Assembly: GCF_024391045.1 (NCBI RefSeq)
Contig: NZ_JANFCZ010000002.1
Location: 62,001 to 126,000, forward strand
Length of the DNA: 64,000 nt
Origin: Pseudarthrobacter sulfonivorans
Lineage (GTDB): Bacteria > Actinomycetota > Actinomycetes > Actinomycetales > Micrococcaceae
Direction: 5' to 3'
Shown: in pieces, positions 1 through 8,192 of the stretch
How positions within the stretch are numbered: the stretch's first letter is position 1
Layout of the letters: the number at the start of each line of letters is the position of its first letter
The notes under the pieces: generated by a model
Databases searched by the model: none
What the model saw: only the letters and a program-made list of their open reading frames with translations
What the model was told of the DNA's origin: nothing
Position numbers and translations under genes: made by a program

Positions 1-891
1 GCCGTCCGCGAAATCACCGATCCCATGGGCGTGGAGGTCTTCTGCGCCGGCAGCCATCCCTTCAGCCCGCCGCAGCTGCAGCCGGTCACGGACAAGGCCC
101 GCTACGCCAAGCTGATCGACCGCACCCAGTGGTGGGGCCGGCAGATGGTGATTTACGGTGTGCACGTCCACGTCGGCCTGGACCGGCGCGAGAAGGCCCT
201 GCCGGTGCTTGACGGGCTGGTCAACTACTTCCCGCATTTCCAGGCGCTCTCGGCGTCGAGCCCGTACTGGGGCGGTGAGGATACCGGGTACGCTTCACAG
301 CGCGCCCTGATGTTCCAGCAACTGCCGACGGCGGGCCTGCCCTTCCAGTTCAAGTCCTGGGAGGAATACGAATCCTATGTCCAGGACATGTTCACCACCG
401 GCGTGATCGACACCCTGTCCGAGATCCGCTGGGACATCCGGCCGGTCCCCAACCTGGGCACCATCGAGATGCGCATCTGCGATGGCCTGGCCACCCTGGA
501 GGAAGTGGGCGCCATCGCCGCCCTCACCCAGTGCCTGGTAGATGAATTCTCCACCACGCTGGACGACGGCGGGACCATCCCCACCATGCCGCCGTGGCAC
601 ATCCAGGAGAACAAGTGGCGTGCCGCCCGCTACGGCATGGAAGCCATCATCATCCTCGACGCTGCCGGAAATGAAATGCTGGTTACCGACCATCTGATCG
701 AAACCCTGAACCGGTTGGAGCCGGTCGCGGCGAAGCTCGGTTGCCCTGACGAACTGGCCGACGTCGAGAAGATCATCCGCCGGGGGGCCGGGTACCAGCG
801 CCAGCGCAGGGTGGCCGCCGAGCACGGCGGGGACCTGCGGGCCGTGGTCCTGGACCTGGTCAAGCAGATGCGGAACGGCCCGACCGGCTAA
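1..891 (+). CDS. Glutamate-cysteine ligase-like carboxylate-amine ligase (YbdK/GCS2 family), 5' end missing
   Basis: The reading frame is open from the first base, so this is the C-terminal ~296 residues of a protein whose family is usually about 370-380 residues long. Seen: the GCS2-type stretches RTQWWGRQMVIYGVHVHVG, SPYWGGEDTGYASQRALMF and IRPVPNLGTIEMRICD, which form the ATP/glutamate-binding core. Family knowledge: members form gamma-glutamyl amide bonds with ATP in the cytosol, but the amine partner of many actinobacterial members is unsettled, so I do not claim glutathione synthesis (the organism makes mycothiol). It converges with tsaD, and a 59-bp palindrome begins 10 nt after its stop codon. 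Confidence 0.85.
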   Translation, partial: AVREITDPMGVEVFCAGSHPFSPPQLQPVTDKARYAKLIDRTQWWGRQMVIYGVHVHVGLDRREKALPVLDGLVNYFPHFQALSASSPYWGGEDTGYASQRALMFQQLPTAGLPFQFKSWEEYESYVQDMFTTGVIDTLSEIRWDIRPVPNLGTIEMRICDGLATLEEVGAIAALTQCLVDEFSTTLDDGGTIPTMPPWHIQENKWRAARYGMEAIIILDAAGNEMLVTDHLIETLNRLEPVAAKLGCPDELADVEKIIRRGAGYQRQRRVAAEHGGDLRAVVLDLVKQMRNGPTG

Positions 892-901
892 TCCCCTCCC
901 C

Positions 902-960
902 TTGCTCTATCAGTTTTGGTCGTCAAACCGCTGGTTTAGGGACCAAAAATGATAGAGCAA
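902..960 (+). repeat. 59-bp imperfect palindrome, family 1 copy A
   Basis: The arms TTGCTCTATCA (902-912) and TGATAGAGCAA (950-960) enclose further complementarity almost to a 3-nt centre. Two more 59-bp copies occur at 11176-11234 and 12216-12274. The centre is not symmetric (GGTCGTCAAA on one side, AGGGACC on the other), so copies have an orientation: A matches C, and B is reversed. It lies between the convergent ends of the ligase-like gene and tsaD. No T-run follows the hairpin, so it is not a typical intrinsic terminator, although it may still stop transcription. Confidence 0.9.
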
Positions 961-1097
961 AAGCGGGCCGAGGACTGTCGGCTTCCACGACCCGCAGAAC
1001 CTCCGGGCCACCGAACCGCTCGACAATCACGCGCTTCATGGCTCCAATCTTTCGCGCGCTGCGGCGTTGAGGTAGGGCCGTTGGACCCGCAGAGGCG

Positions 1098-2258
1098 TCA
1101 GGCGGGCAGCGACACCGCTGTGACCGGCATGGAAGAGTCCGGGGCGAAGCGGATGCCGCTCGGCCCGATTCCCGCCATCACCAATTGCGCGCCCAAGGCC
1201 GCCACCATGGCACCGTTGTCCGTGCACAGATCCAGCGGCGGCACATGCAGCCTGATGCCGGCGGACGCGCAGCGTTGGCCCGTGAGCTCGCGCAGCCGGG
1301 AGTTGGCGGCCACTCCCCCGCCCAGCAACACGTCCTTGATGCCGTGCTCACGGCAGGCCAGCACCGCCTTGGACGTAATGACGTCCACCACCGCTTCCTG
1401 GAAGGCCGCGGCAATATCTGCCACCGGAAGCTCCTCGCCGCGGGCTTCGAACTGCTCCACGCAACGCGCGACGGCGGTCTTCAGTCCGCTGAAAGACCAG
1501 TCGTAGCGGTGCGGGCCGGGTTCCTCGGCGGTGCCCATGTACTTCGGCTGGCTGAGCCCGCGCGGGAACCGGATGGCCTTGGGGTTGCCGGTGCGTGCCA
1601 GCTTGTCGATGGCCGGGCCGCCCGGGTAGCCGAGGCCCAGGATGCGGGCCACTTTGTCGTACGCTTCGCCGGCGGCGTCGTCGATGGTGGAACCGAGGAG
1701 CGTGACGTCGTCGGTGATGCTGTTGATTTTCAGGATCTCGGTGTGGCCGCCGGATACCAGCAGGGCACCGAGGTTTTCGGGAAGGCGCGGGGCACCCGCG
1801 GTTCCCTCAGGCGACGAAGCCGGCGACCCGCCGTCGGGCGCTGTTGCACCCCGGTGCTTTGCGCCGCCCCGGGCGCTTCCGTCCAGCAGCCCGACGCCCA
1901 CGTGGGCCACCAGATGGTTGATGGCGTAGAGCGGTTTGCCGGTGGCCACGGCCAGCGCCTTCGCGGCGCACACTCCCACCATCAGTGCACCGGCAAGCCC
2001 GGGGCCGGAGGTGACGGCGATGGCATCCACTTCGTCCAGGGTCACGCCGGCGTCGGCCAGTGCCTGGCGCAGGGTGGGGACAAAGGCGTCAAGGTGCGCG
2101 CGCGAGGCGATTTCCGGGATCACGCCGCCAAAGCGGACGTGCTCGTCCATCGAGGAGGACACGGTGTTGGTGAGCAGGGTGGTGCCCCGCACGATGCCGA
2201 CGCCGGTCTCGTCACACGAGGATTCGATGCCCAGCACCAGCGGCTGCGAGCGGTTCAT
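1098..2258 (-). CDS. tsaD: tRNA N6-adenosine threonylcarbamoyltransferase TsaD
   Basis: Transfers the threonylcarbamoyl group to A37 of ANN-decoding tRNAs (t6A) in the cytosol, with TsaB and TsaE. Seen: N-terminal [11 protein letters not shown], metal-binding HLVAH (His115 and His119), VSGGHTE near residue 170, the FSGLKTA region and [11 protein letters not shown] near the C-terminus. At 386 residues it is about 40-50 longer than typical. The excess is a Gly/Ala/Pro/Ser-rich insert around residues 128-161, just after the HxxxH motif. The start overlaps the rimI stop as ATGA. Last gene of alr-tsaE-tsaB-rimI-tsaD; palindrome A lies downstream. Confidence 0.96.
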   Translation of the reverse strand: MNRSQPLVLGIESSCDETGVGIVRGTTLLTNTVSSSMDEHVRFGGVIPEIASRAHLDAFVPTLRQALADAGVTLDEVDAIAVTSGPGLAGALMVGVCAAKALAVATGKPLYAINHLVAHVGVGLLDGSARGGAKHRGATAPDGGSPASSPEGTAGAPRLPENLGALLVSGGHTEILKINSITDDVTLLGSTIDDAAGEAYDKVARILGLGYPGGPAIDKLARTGNPKAIRFPRGLSQPKYMGTAEEPGPHRYDWSFSGLKTAVARCVEQFEARGEELPVADIAAAFQEAVVDVITSKAVLACREHGIKDVLLGGGVAANSRLRELTGQRCASAGIRLHVPPLDLCTDNGAMVAALGAQLVMAGIGPSGIRFAPDSSMPVTAVSLPA

Positions 2259-2863
2259 GCCTGGCCTGCTTCCGTCGTCGGGTTGGCTTCTGTTAGCGGA
2301 CCTGCCGGTAGGGGGCCTGCCGGTATGGCGCCGTCGGGCACCAGCTGCAGCCGCATGATGAGGGCGTCCATGCCGTCCCGGTAATATTTTCGCCGCACGT
2401 GGATCTGTTCAAAGCCGAAACGCACGTACAGCTGCTGGGCCCGCGGATTGTCCTCGCGGACCTCCAGCAGGACATCCGCTGCCCGGCGGCGGCGTGCCTC
2501 GTCTATCAGCCGGGTCAGGAGCGCGGACCCGATTCCCTTCCCTTCGGATTCGGGCACGACGGCGATGGTCTGGACGTCCGCGATGGGTTCGATGCACATC
2601 AGGCCGGCGTAGCCCACAATGGCGCCGCCGCTTTCCGCCACCACGTAGCGGCGCGTTTCCGGCTGGGACAGCTCGGCCAGGAACATTTCCAGCGGCCAGG
2701 CGTCGGCCGGGAACAGCCGCTGCTCGAGGACGTGGACGGCGGCTACGTCCTCGAAGGTCATGTCGCGGAAGACCACCCCCTCATTGCCGGGCGAAGTGCC
2801 GGGCGGAGTGGCAAGAGGTGTGGCGTAAGCGTCGCCGCTGGAACCGTCGGCGGCCGCGCTCAC
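2255..2863 (-). CDS. rimI: Ribosomal-protein-alanine N-acetyltransferase RimI
   Basis: GNAT-fold acetyltransferase of the RimI family, which uses acetyl-CoA to acetylate protein N-termini (bS18 in E. coli). Seen: the acetyl-CoA segment [21 protein letters not shown] and the RimI-type C-terminal signature [23 protein letters not shown]. The start is a GTG at 2863 that overlaps the tsaB stop as GTGA, which also fits the tight spacing of this operon. About 30 N-terminal residues rich in Ala/Gly/Pro precede the domain, and a Pro/Gly-rich tail of about 25 residues follows it. Placement between tsaB and tsaD is the usual actinobacterial order. Confidence 0.92.
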   Translation of the reverse strand: MSAAADGSSGDAYATPLATPPGTSPGNEGVVFRDMTFEDVAAVHVLEQRLFPADAWPLEMFLAELSQPETRRYVVAESGGAIVGYAGLMCIEPIADVQTIAVVPESEGKGIGSALLTRLIDEARRRRAADVLLEVREDNPRAQQLYVRFGFEQIHVRRKYYRDGMDALIMRLQLVPDGAIPAGPLPAGPLTEANPTTEAGQA

Positions 2864-3531
2864 AGCGCCCGCTTCCGCGGCCCGGGGACCTGGGCGTCGG
2901 ACTCCCGCAGGTAGAGCGGCGTGGAGTCGAGCAACTGCGCGCCCGAGGCGAGCCGGGCCAGGGCGAACTGGCCCAGGTACAGTGCGTCCGGCTGCTCCTT
3001 GCTGAAGCCGGGGTCGGCGCGCAGCACGTCGCCGTACAGTCCGGCGCCGGCCCCGTACGCCGGGAGGTCCGGGAGGTCCGTGGCGAAGCTGACGTGCGGG
3101 CCGTCCTCCAGGCGGGGCAGCTGCGCTTCTTCGAGGCTGTACCGGGCCCAATAGACCTCTTTGCGGCGGGCGTCGGTGACCACGAGGAACTCGGCCGCGG
3201 CATCGGTGGACTCGGCCACCTCCAGCGCGACGGCGTCGAGGCTCATCACCCCGTGCAGCGGTTTGTCCCACACAAATGCAAGCGTCCGGGCAGTCGCGAT
3301 CCCCGAGCGCAGGCCGGTGAACGGCCCCGGCCCCACCCCCACGACGATCGCGTCAAGGTCCGGGCCCGTGACGCCGGCCGAGGAAAGCAGGTCCTCGATA
3401 CCGGGGGCCAGGACTTCGGCGTGGCTGCGGGTGTCTTCCGTGGCGAAGCTGGCCACCTCGCCCTCGAGGGCGTCGTCGGAGACGAGGGCGGCGCTGGCCA
3501 CGGCCGAGGTGTCGATGGCAAGAATGAGCAT
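2860..3531 (-). CDS. tsaB: tRNA threonylcarbamoyladenosine biosynthesis protein TsaB
   Basis: Non-catalytic ASKHA-fold partner of TsaD in t6A synthesis. Seen: N-terminal MLILAIDTSAVASAALV (phosphate-1 loop type) and the family signature GVGPGPFTGLRSGIATARTLA around residues 65-85. It lacks the metal-binding HxxxH motif of TsaD, which separates the two paralogues. Length 223 residues, typical for the family. The start codon overlaps the tsaE stop by one base (TGATG), and the stop overlaps the rimI GTG start, so translational coupling along the operon is likely. Confidence 0.95.
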   Translation of the reverse strand: MLILAIDTSAVASAALVSDDALEGEVASFATEDTRSHAEVLAPGIEDLLSSAGVTGPDLDAIVVGVGPGPFTGLRSGIATARTLAFVWDKPLHGVMSLDAVALEVAESTDAAAEFLVVTDARRKEVYWARYSLEEAQLPRLEDGPHVSFATDLPDLPAYGAGAGLYGDVLRADPGFSKEQPDALYLGQFALARLASGAQLLDSTPLYLRESDAQVPGPRKRAL

Positions 3532-4133
3532 CAGGGTCTCCCTTCGAAGGCGCCGCCCAGGACGGGCCCGGCGCTCCAGCGCGGACCAAAGCCGCGCATC
3601 ACAATGGTGCGCGGCTCATCGTCGTCCTCGGTGTCGAAATCCAGGATGTCGGTGTGGCCGGGGATGGGTTCCGACGCGCCCACGGCATCCAGCCCGATGG
3701 CGCGGTGCAGGTCCACTTCCAGGCGGCTTTCGCTCAGGTGCTCTACGCGGCCGCGGCCCCACTCCACCACCGTCACGGACGAGTCCATCGTGTTTTCGAG
3801 GTCGATGTCGTCAATTTCCGACGCCGACCCCAGCCGGTAGGCGTCCACGTGCACCAGGTCCGGTCCGCCGGGCCGCGGACCGTCGGGCAGGTTGGGGTGG
3901 ATGCGGACCAGGACAAAGGTGGGTGAGATGATGCCGGCGCGAACGCCCAGGCCCTCACCGAGCCCCTGGGTGAACGTGGTCTTCCCGGCGCCGAGCTCGC
4001 CGGTGAGCACCAGCAGGTCCCCCGCCTGCAGCACCCCGCCCAAAGCCGCACCAAGCGCATGGGTCTGGTCCGCCGTCGTGACCCTGAGTGTCTGTTCCCA
4101 GTTGGGCAGCTCCGCCTGCGCGGGCACGCTCAC
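3531..4133 (-). CDS. tsaE: tRNA threonylcarbamoyladenosine biosynthesis ATPase TsaE
   Basis: P-loop ATPase of the TsaB-TsaD-TsaE complex, needed for turnover in t6A synthesis. Seen: Walker A GELGAGKTT at residues 45-53, the switch-like ISPTFVLVR segment, HVDAYRLG, and VVEWGRG, all in the order expected for the family. The start is GTG at 4133, overlapping the alr stop as GTGA. At 200 residues it is longer than E. coli TsaE (about 153); the excess is a C-terminal tail after the core, including the acidic run FDTEDDDEP. Confidence 0.95.
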   Translation of the reverse strand: MSVPAQAELPNWEQTLRVTTADQTHALGAALGGVLQAGDLLVLTGELGAGKTTFTQGLGEGLGVRAGIISPTFVLVRIHPNLPDGPRPGGPDLVHVDAYRLGSASEIDDIDLENTMDSSVTVVEWGRGRVEHLSESRLEVDLHRAIGLDAVGASEPIPGHTDILDFDTEDDDEPRTIVMRGFGPRWSAGPVLGGAFEGRP

Positions 4134-5368
4134 GGCATGACCTTTGCGGCGTCCGGAGCCTCAGCGGCAGAGCGCCCGACGGCGGGACTTTCGTTGACGA
4201 ACCGGCGCGGCACCCGGGGGCTGATCCGGGTGACGATCTCGTAGTTGTTTGTCCCGGCGGCGACCGCCCAGTCATCGGCCGTGGGCCCGTCGCCGTCCCC
4301 GCTACCGAACAGCACGGCCTCGGCGCCGAAGAGGTCGGTGCCCGCGGGGCCGATGTTGCCGACGTCGATGACCATCTGGTCCATCGCGATCCTGCCCACC
4401 ACAGGGTACGTCTTCCCGGCCACGCGGACGGGCCCGCCGGTAGCCACGCGGGGAACGCCGTCCGCGTAGCCCAGCGGGATCAGGGCCAGGCTGCTGGGGC
4501 CGCTGGTGCGGTACCGGAGCCCGTAGGAAACACCCTGCCCGTCCGGGACTTCCTTGCACTGGGAGACGAGGGTGCGTAGGGTCATGGCCGGCCGGAGGCC
4601 CAGCTCGGCGGAGCTCTGGCCTTCGAACGGCGAGAGGCCGTAGATGCCCAGGCCCACGCGGACCAGGTCGAAATGCGTGTCGGGGCGGGACAGGGTGGCC
4701 GGGGTGTTGGCCAGGTGCCGGACTTCGGGGTCCACGCCGGCGTCCTCCGCTACGGCGAGCACTTCGCGGAAGACGGCCAGCTGCTCGTCGGTTTCGGGCC
4801 GTTCAGGCTCATCGGCCACGGAGAGGTGCGAGAAGATGCCCACCACGCGCAGGAGGCCCTGGTCCTGGTACTCCATCGCCTCACCCACCAGCTGGTCCCA
4901 GGATTCCAGGGTGGCGCCGTTCCGGCCCAGGCCCGTGTCCACTTTCAGGTGGATCCGTGCCGGCCGTTCCTGGTCGCGCGCGGCGGCCACAATGCGCTCC
5001 AGTTCCCAACCGGAGCAGCCAATGTCGATTCCGGCGGCCACGGCCGCGGCGAAGTTGCTTTCCGTGGTGTGCAGCCAGGCCAGCAGCGGCGCGTCGATGC
5101 CGGCCGCCCGCAGCGCCAGGGCCTCGGAGATGTGCGCCACGCCCAGCCAGGAGGCCCCGGCCTCGAGGGCGGCCCGGGCCACCGGAACCGCGCCATGCCC
5201 GTAGGCGTCGGCCTTCACCACGGCCATCACCTTGGCGGGTGAAGCCGCGCCGGCGAGCCGGCGGACGTTGTGGCGGATGGCGTCCAAGTCGATCACGGCG
5301 GACCGCTCGTATAAGGGATCCGTTCCTGAGGACGCGCTGAAGTCACCGGTTGCTGCAGGGTAAGTCAC
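4130..5368 (-). CDS. alr: Alanine racemase
   Basis: PLP enzyme that interconverts L- and D-alanine for peptidoglycan. Seen: PLP-lysine motif VVKADAYGHG (Lys52 with the chosen start), HLKVDTGLGRNG, and SYGLRY with the second catalytic tyrosine near residue 282. Start choice: a GTG at 5368 sits exactly 7 nt after a TAGAAT box with no Shine-Dalgarno sequence, which fits a leaderless mRNA. A longer frame up to 5422 adds residues without family similarity. First gene of the operon with tsaE-tsaB-rimI-tsaD. The C-terminal tail after the FVNES segment is Ala-rich. Confidence 0.93.
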   Translation of the reverse strand: MTYPAATGDFSASSGTDPLYERSAVIDLDAIRHNVRRLAGAASPAKVMAVVKADAYGHGAVPVARAALEAGASWLGVAHISEALALRAAGIDAPLLAWLHTTESNFAAAVAAGIDIGCSGWELERIVAAARDQERPARIHLKVDTGLGRNGATLESWDQLVGEAMEYQDQGLLRVVGIFSHLSVADEPERPETDEQLAVFREVLAVAEDAGVDPEVRHLANTPATLSRPDTHFDLVRVGLGIYGLSPFEGQSSAELGLRPAMTLRTLVSQCKEVPDGQGVSYGLRYRTSGPSSLALIPLGYADGVPRVATGGPVRVAGKTYPVVGRIAMDQMVIDVGNIGPAGTDLFGAEAVLFGSGDGDGPTADDWAVAAGTNNYEIVTRISPRVPRRFVNESPAVGRSAAEAPDAAKVMP

Positions 5369-5375
5369 CCTAGTG

Positions 5376-5381
5376 ATTCTA
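5376..5381 (-). promoter_or_regulatory. -10 box of alr, leaderless arrangement
   Basis: TAGAAT on the minus strand ends 7 nt before the proposed GTG start of alr. A sigma-A type transcript would therefore begin at or next to the GTG. A weak -35-like TTTGCG lies 16 nt upstream. No ribosome binding site precedes this GTG. Confidence 0.55.
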
Positions 5382-5467
5382 GTGCGCGCCGCGCCGCCGC
5401 AAACCACAGCCGCTGATGGCACCTACCCACGCCCGTGGTACCCGGGGCGCCGCACCGCCGTCGGGCC

Positions 5468-6559
5468 TTACGCGTCGGAGAGGTGCGCGATGGTGGCGCT
5501 GGCCCGGCGCTGGGCGGCCTGGGGCACGCCGTCCACAATCTCGGCGAGGAAGCCGAAGCGGCGGAGCCACTGGCTGCTCTGGCGTTCGGGCCGGGAGTTG
5601 GCGCGCTTCCACCAGTCGGCGATGTCGCCCCAGCCCGGGGCCGCCAGTGACCCGCCCACCTCCTGCACTGCCAGGGAGGCGCAGAGGTTGGCGAACCGGA
5701 GCCGGTTTCCCAGTGGCCAGCCCGCGAGGCTGCCGACAATGAACGCCGCGTCGAAGCAGTCGCCGGCGCCCGTGGGGTCAAAGGCCGTGACCGGCAACGA
5801 CGGCACCCACTCCTCCTCCCCCGTTTCGGAATCGACGGCCATGGCACCCTGCGCGCCGAGCGTCACCACGGCCACCGGCACCCGGTCGGCGAGCGCGTAC
5901 AGGGCGGACCACGGGTTGTCCTTCCCCGTGAAGGCCATCGCCTCGCGCTGGTTGGGCAGGAACGCGTGGAAGTACTGCAGGTTCTCCAGCCGCACCGGCG
6001 CCCATTCCCCGCTGGGGTCCCAGCCGACGTCCCCGAACAGTTTGACCCCGGCCTGGTGCGCGGCCTTGGCCCACGGTTCAATGTCGACGCCGAGCTCCGC
6101 AATGCCGGCGAGCGCTTTGGGCGGCGAGCCGATCAGCTCGGTCGCTGTCACCGGGGCAGGGTGGCCGTGCGTCACCAGGGAACGGTCGTGCTGGACACTG
6201 AGCGAGACGGTGACCGGGGAATGCCACCCCTGGACGCGGCGCGACAGGCTGAGGTCCACATGCTCCTGCCCGGCCAGGATCTTCCAGTTGTAGTCGCCGT
6301 AGCCGTCATCCCCGAAGGCGGCGGCGAGCCCCGTCCGAAGGCCCAGCCTCGATGCGGCGATGGCCTGGTTCGCCACGCCGCCGGGGCAACTGCCCATGCC
6401 CTCGCTCCAGATTTCCGTGCCCGGCTCCGGCGCGTGGGGCAGGCCGGTAAAGATGATGTCCTGGAAAACGGTGCCTGCGAGGAGAAGGTCCAGCCCGCCG
6501 TCGTCCGGTGTTCGGACGGAACACAGCGGATCAAATCGGCGGTCCGGGTTGGCGTCCAT
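5468..6559 (-). CDS. PfkB/ribokinase-family carbohydrate kinase
   Basis: Cytosolic sugar or nucleoside kinase of the ribokinase superfamily; the substrate is not readable from sequence. Seen: the N-terminal PfkB signature region GSCPGGVANQAIAASRLG near residues 56-73, and the C-terminal anion-hole/catalytic-base motif DPTGAGDCFDAAF. Length 363 residues, about 40-60 longer than a typical ribokinase, mainly through a C-terminal extension (WWKRANSRPERQSSQ onward). It is divergent from a GH4 glycosidase across a 69-bp spacer that holds a perfect palindrome, so the two may share a regulator and act on the same sugar phosphates. Confidence 0.88.
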   Translation of the reverse strand: MDANPDRRFDPLCSVRTPDDGGLDLLLAGTVFQDIIFTGLPHAPEPGTEIWSEGMGSCPGGVANQAIAASRLGLRTGLAAAFGDDGYGDYNWKILAGQEHVDLSLSRRVQGWHSPVTVSLSVQHDRSLVTHGHPAPVTATELIGSPPKALAGIAELGVDIEPWAKAAHQAGVKLFGDVGWDPSGEWAPVRLENLQYFHAFLPNQREAMAFTGKDNPWSALYALADRVPVAVVTLGAQGAMAVDSETGEEEWVPSLPVTAFDPTGAGDCFDAAFIVGSLAGWPLGNRLRFANLCASLAVQEVGGSLAAPGWGDIADWWKRANSRPERQSSQWLRRFGFLAEIVDGVPQAAQRRASATIAHLSDA

Positions 6560-6565
6560 GCCCGC

Positions 6566-6571
6566 AGACTA
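6566..6571 (-). promoter_or_regulatory. -10 box of the pfkB-family kinase gene
   Basis: TAGTCT on the minus strand lies 6 nt before the ATG at 6559, with no Shine-Dalgarno sequence between. The expected -35 position falls inside the palindrome at 6572-6599. Confidence 0.4.
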
Positions 6572-6599
6572 GCCCCTATCGCCGCGCGGCGATAGGGGC
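6572..6599. promoter_or_regulatory. Perfect 28-bp palindrome, candidate operator between divergent sugar genes
   Basis: The half-site GCCCCTATCGCCGC (6572-6585) is followed directly by its exact reverse complement (6586-6599). It abuts the kinase -10 box (6566-6571) and ends 16 bp before the GH4 -10 box (6616-6621), so it covers the expected -35 regions of both promoters. That position suits an operator bound by a dimeric repressor controlling both genes. No regulator gene lies next to it. Confidence 0.6.
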
Positions 6600-6615
6600 A
6601 CGCCCGCGCGACGCA

Positions 6616-6621
6616 TACACT
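6616..6621 (+). promoter_or_regulatory. -10 box of the GH4 gene, leaderless arrangement
   Basis: TACACT is followed by exactly 7 nt and then the ATG at 6629, with no ribosome binding site between. This is the same geometry as seen at alr and mscL. Confidence 0.5.
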
Positions 6622-6628
6622 GCTGACT

Positions 6629-8131
6629 ATGCGGCTCTTGATTGCCGGCGGCGGCGGGTTCCGCGTGCCCCTTGTCTACCGGGCGCTGTCCTCGGGTCCG
6701 TTCGCCGGGCTGGTCAGCGAACTGGTGCTGTTCGACGTCGACCCCGGCCGCCTCGACGCCATCGCCGCTGTCCTGCGGGCCATGCCCGACGGCGGGACTG
6801 CTGCGGGCGGTGCCATGTCCGACGGCGGCACTCACCGCAGTGCGCGGCCGCCCGCCGTCCGCACCACCACGTCCCTGCCGGACGCCCTGCGCGGGACGGA
6901 CCTCGTGTTCGCCGCCATCCGCCCCGGCGGCACGGCCGGCCGGGTTGCCGACGAGCGGGTGGCGCAGGATCTGGGTCTGCTCGGCCAGGAAACCACCGGC
7001 GCCGGCGGCATTTCCTACGCCCTGCGGACCATCCCGGAAATGCTGCACCTGGCACGGCAGATGCGGGAGCTCTGCCCCGACGCCTGGCTGATCAACTTCA
7101 CCAACCCGGCCGGCATGGTCACCGAGGCGCTAGTGCCGGTCCTGGGCCGCAAGGTCATCGGGATCTGCGATTCCGCCGGCGGCCTGGTGCACCGCGCGGC
7201 CCGCGCCGCCGGCGTGTCGTTGCCCGACGGAAGGCTCGACGGCGTGGGCTACTACGGGCTGAACCACCTCGGCTGGCTGTACCGGCTGGAGTCCGGCGGC
7301 CGGGACCTGCTGCCCGGGCTGCTCGCCGATCCGGCCGCGCTGGCCTCCTTCGAGGAAGGCCGGCTCTTTCCCCAGCCCTTCCTCGCGGACCTCGGCGCCC
7401 TGCCCAACGAATACCTCTACTACTACTACCAGCGGGCCGGCGCCGCCGAGGCCATGCGGGCCATGGCGGTGACCCGCGGCGAGTCCATCCACCACCAGCA
7501 GGCCGACCTGTACCCGCGCCTCGCCTCGTCCGGAGCAGACGCATACCGGTTGTGGGACGCTGCCCGCCGCTCCCGCGAGGAAGGCTACCTCGCCGAAGCC
7601 CGGACCCATGGCGAGCAGCGGGACGAGGCCGATCTCGCCGGCGGCGGCTACGAACGGGTGGCCCTGGCCGTGATGCGCGCACTGGCCGGCGGTGCGGATG
7701 GCGGCACTGCGGGCGGTTCCTCTGCAGGTGCCGGCGCAACCCAACTGATCCTCAACACCCCCAACACGCTTCCCGCCGCTCCCGCCCAGACGGCCGCCGC
7801 GGCGGACACCCCTCCGGAACCTGCCATTCCGGGACTGCCGGCGGACGCCGTCGTCGAGGTTCCCTGCACGGTAACGCCCGACGGCGCGGTGCCGCTTCCC
7901 CAGTCGGCGCCACCTGCGGAGAAACTTGCCTTGCTGCGCCGGGTCAAGGAGGTGGAGCGGCTCACCATCCGGGCCGCTACACACGGCGACCGGGCGGCCG
8001 CCGTCGAAGCCTTCAGCCGGCATCCGCTCGTGGACACACCCGGCCTCGACGCACACCGCCTGGGTGAGGAACTGCTGGCCGGGTACGAGCGTGCCTTCCC
8101 CGCGCTGGGTGCAATGTGGCGGCAGGAGTAG
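6629..8131 (+). CDS. Family 4 glycoside hydrolase, probable 6-phospho-beta-glucosidase
   Basis: GH4 enzymes use NAD and a divalent metal to cleave (phospho)glycosides in the cytosol by a redox-elimination mechanism. Seen: Rossmann start LLIAGGGGFRVPLVYRAL, NFTNPAGMVTEAL near 155-167, ICDSAGG at the place of the metal-binding CN motif (Cys present), and GLNHLGW with the metal-binding His. Phosphate-ester specificity is inferred from the family only. Odd: two tandem 33-bp units (6779 and 6812) encode an AM-P/S-DGGT repeat near residue 52, and a Gly/Ala/Pro-rich stretch of roughly 75 residues interrupts the C-terminal half. Likely co-regulated with the divergent kinase. Confidence 0.85.
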   Translation: MRLLIAGGGGFRVPLVYRALSSGPFAGLVSELVLFDVDPGRLDAIAAVLRAMPDGGTAAGGAMSDGGTHRSARPPAVRTTTSLPDALRGTDLVFAAIRPGGTAGRVADERVAQDLGLLGQETTGAGGISYALRTIPEMLHLARQMRELCPDAWLINFTNPAGMVTEALVPVLGRKVIGICDSAGGLVHRAARAAGVSLPDGRLDGVGYYGLNHLGWLYRLESGGRDLLPGLLADPAALASFEEGRLFPQPFLADLGALPNEYLYYYYQRAGAAEAMRAMAVTRGESIHHQQADLYPRLASSGADAYRLWDAARRSREEGYLAEARTHGEQRDEADLAGGGYERVALAVMRALAGGADGGTAGGSSAGAGATQLILNTPNTLPAAPAQTAAAADTPPEPAIPGLPADAVVEVPCTVTPDGAVPLPQSAPPAEKLALLRRVKEVERLTIRAATHGDRAAAVEAFSRHPLVDTPGLDAHRLGEELLAGYERAFPALGAMWRQE

Positions 8132-8192
8132 TGTTTTACCGAGTGGACCATAGCCGGCGCGGATGCCGCACCGGCCGCGGGAAGGAGATGCC

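Noticed and set aside
902..960. Palindrome copy A as an ordinary rho-independent terminator
   Set aside because: No T-run follows, the sequence recurs at two other loci, and it has a conserved asymmetric centre, so the repeat-family reading explains more. Terminator activity is still possible.
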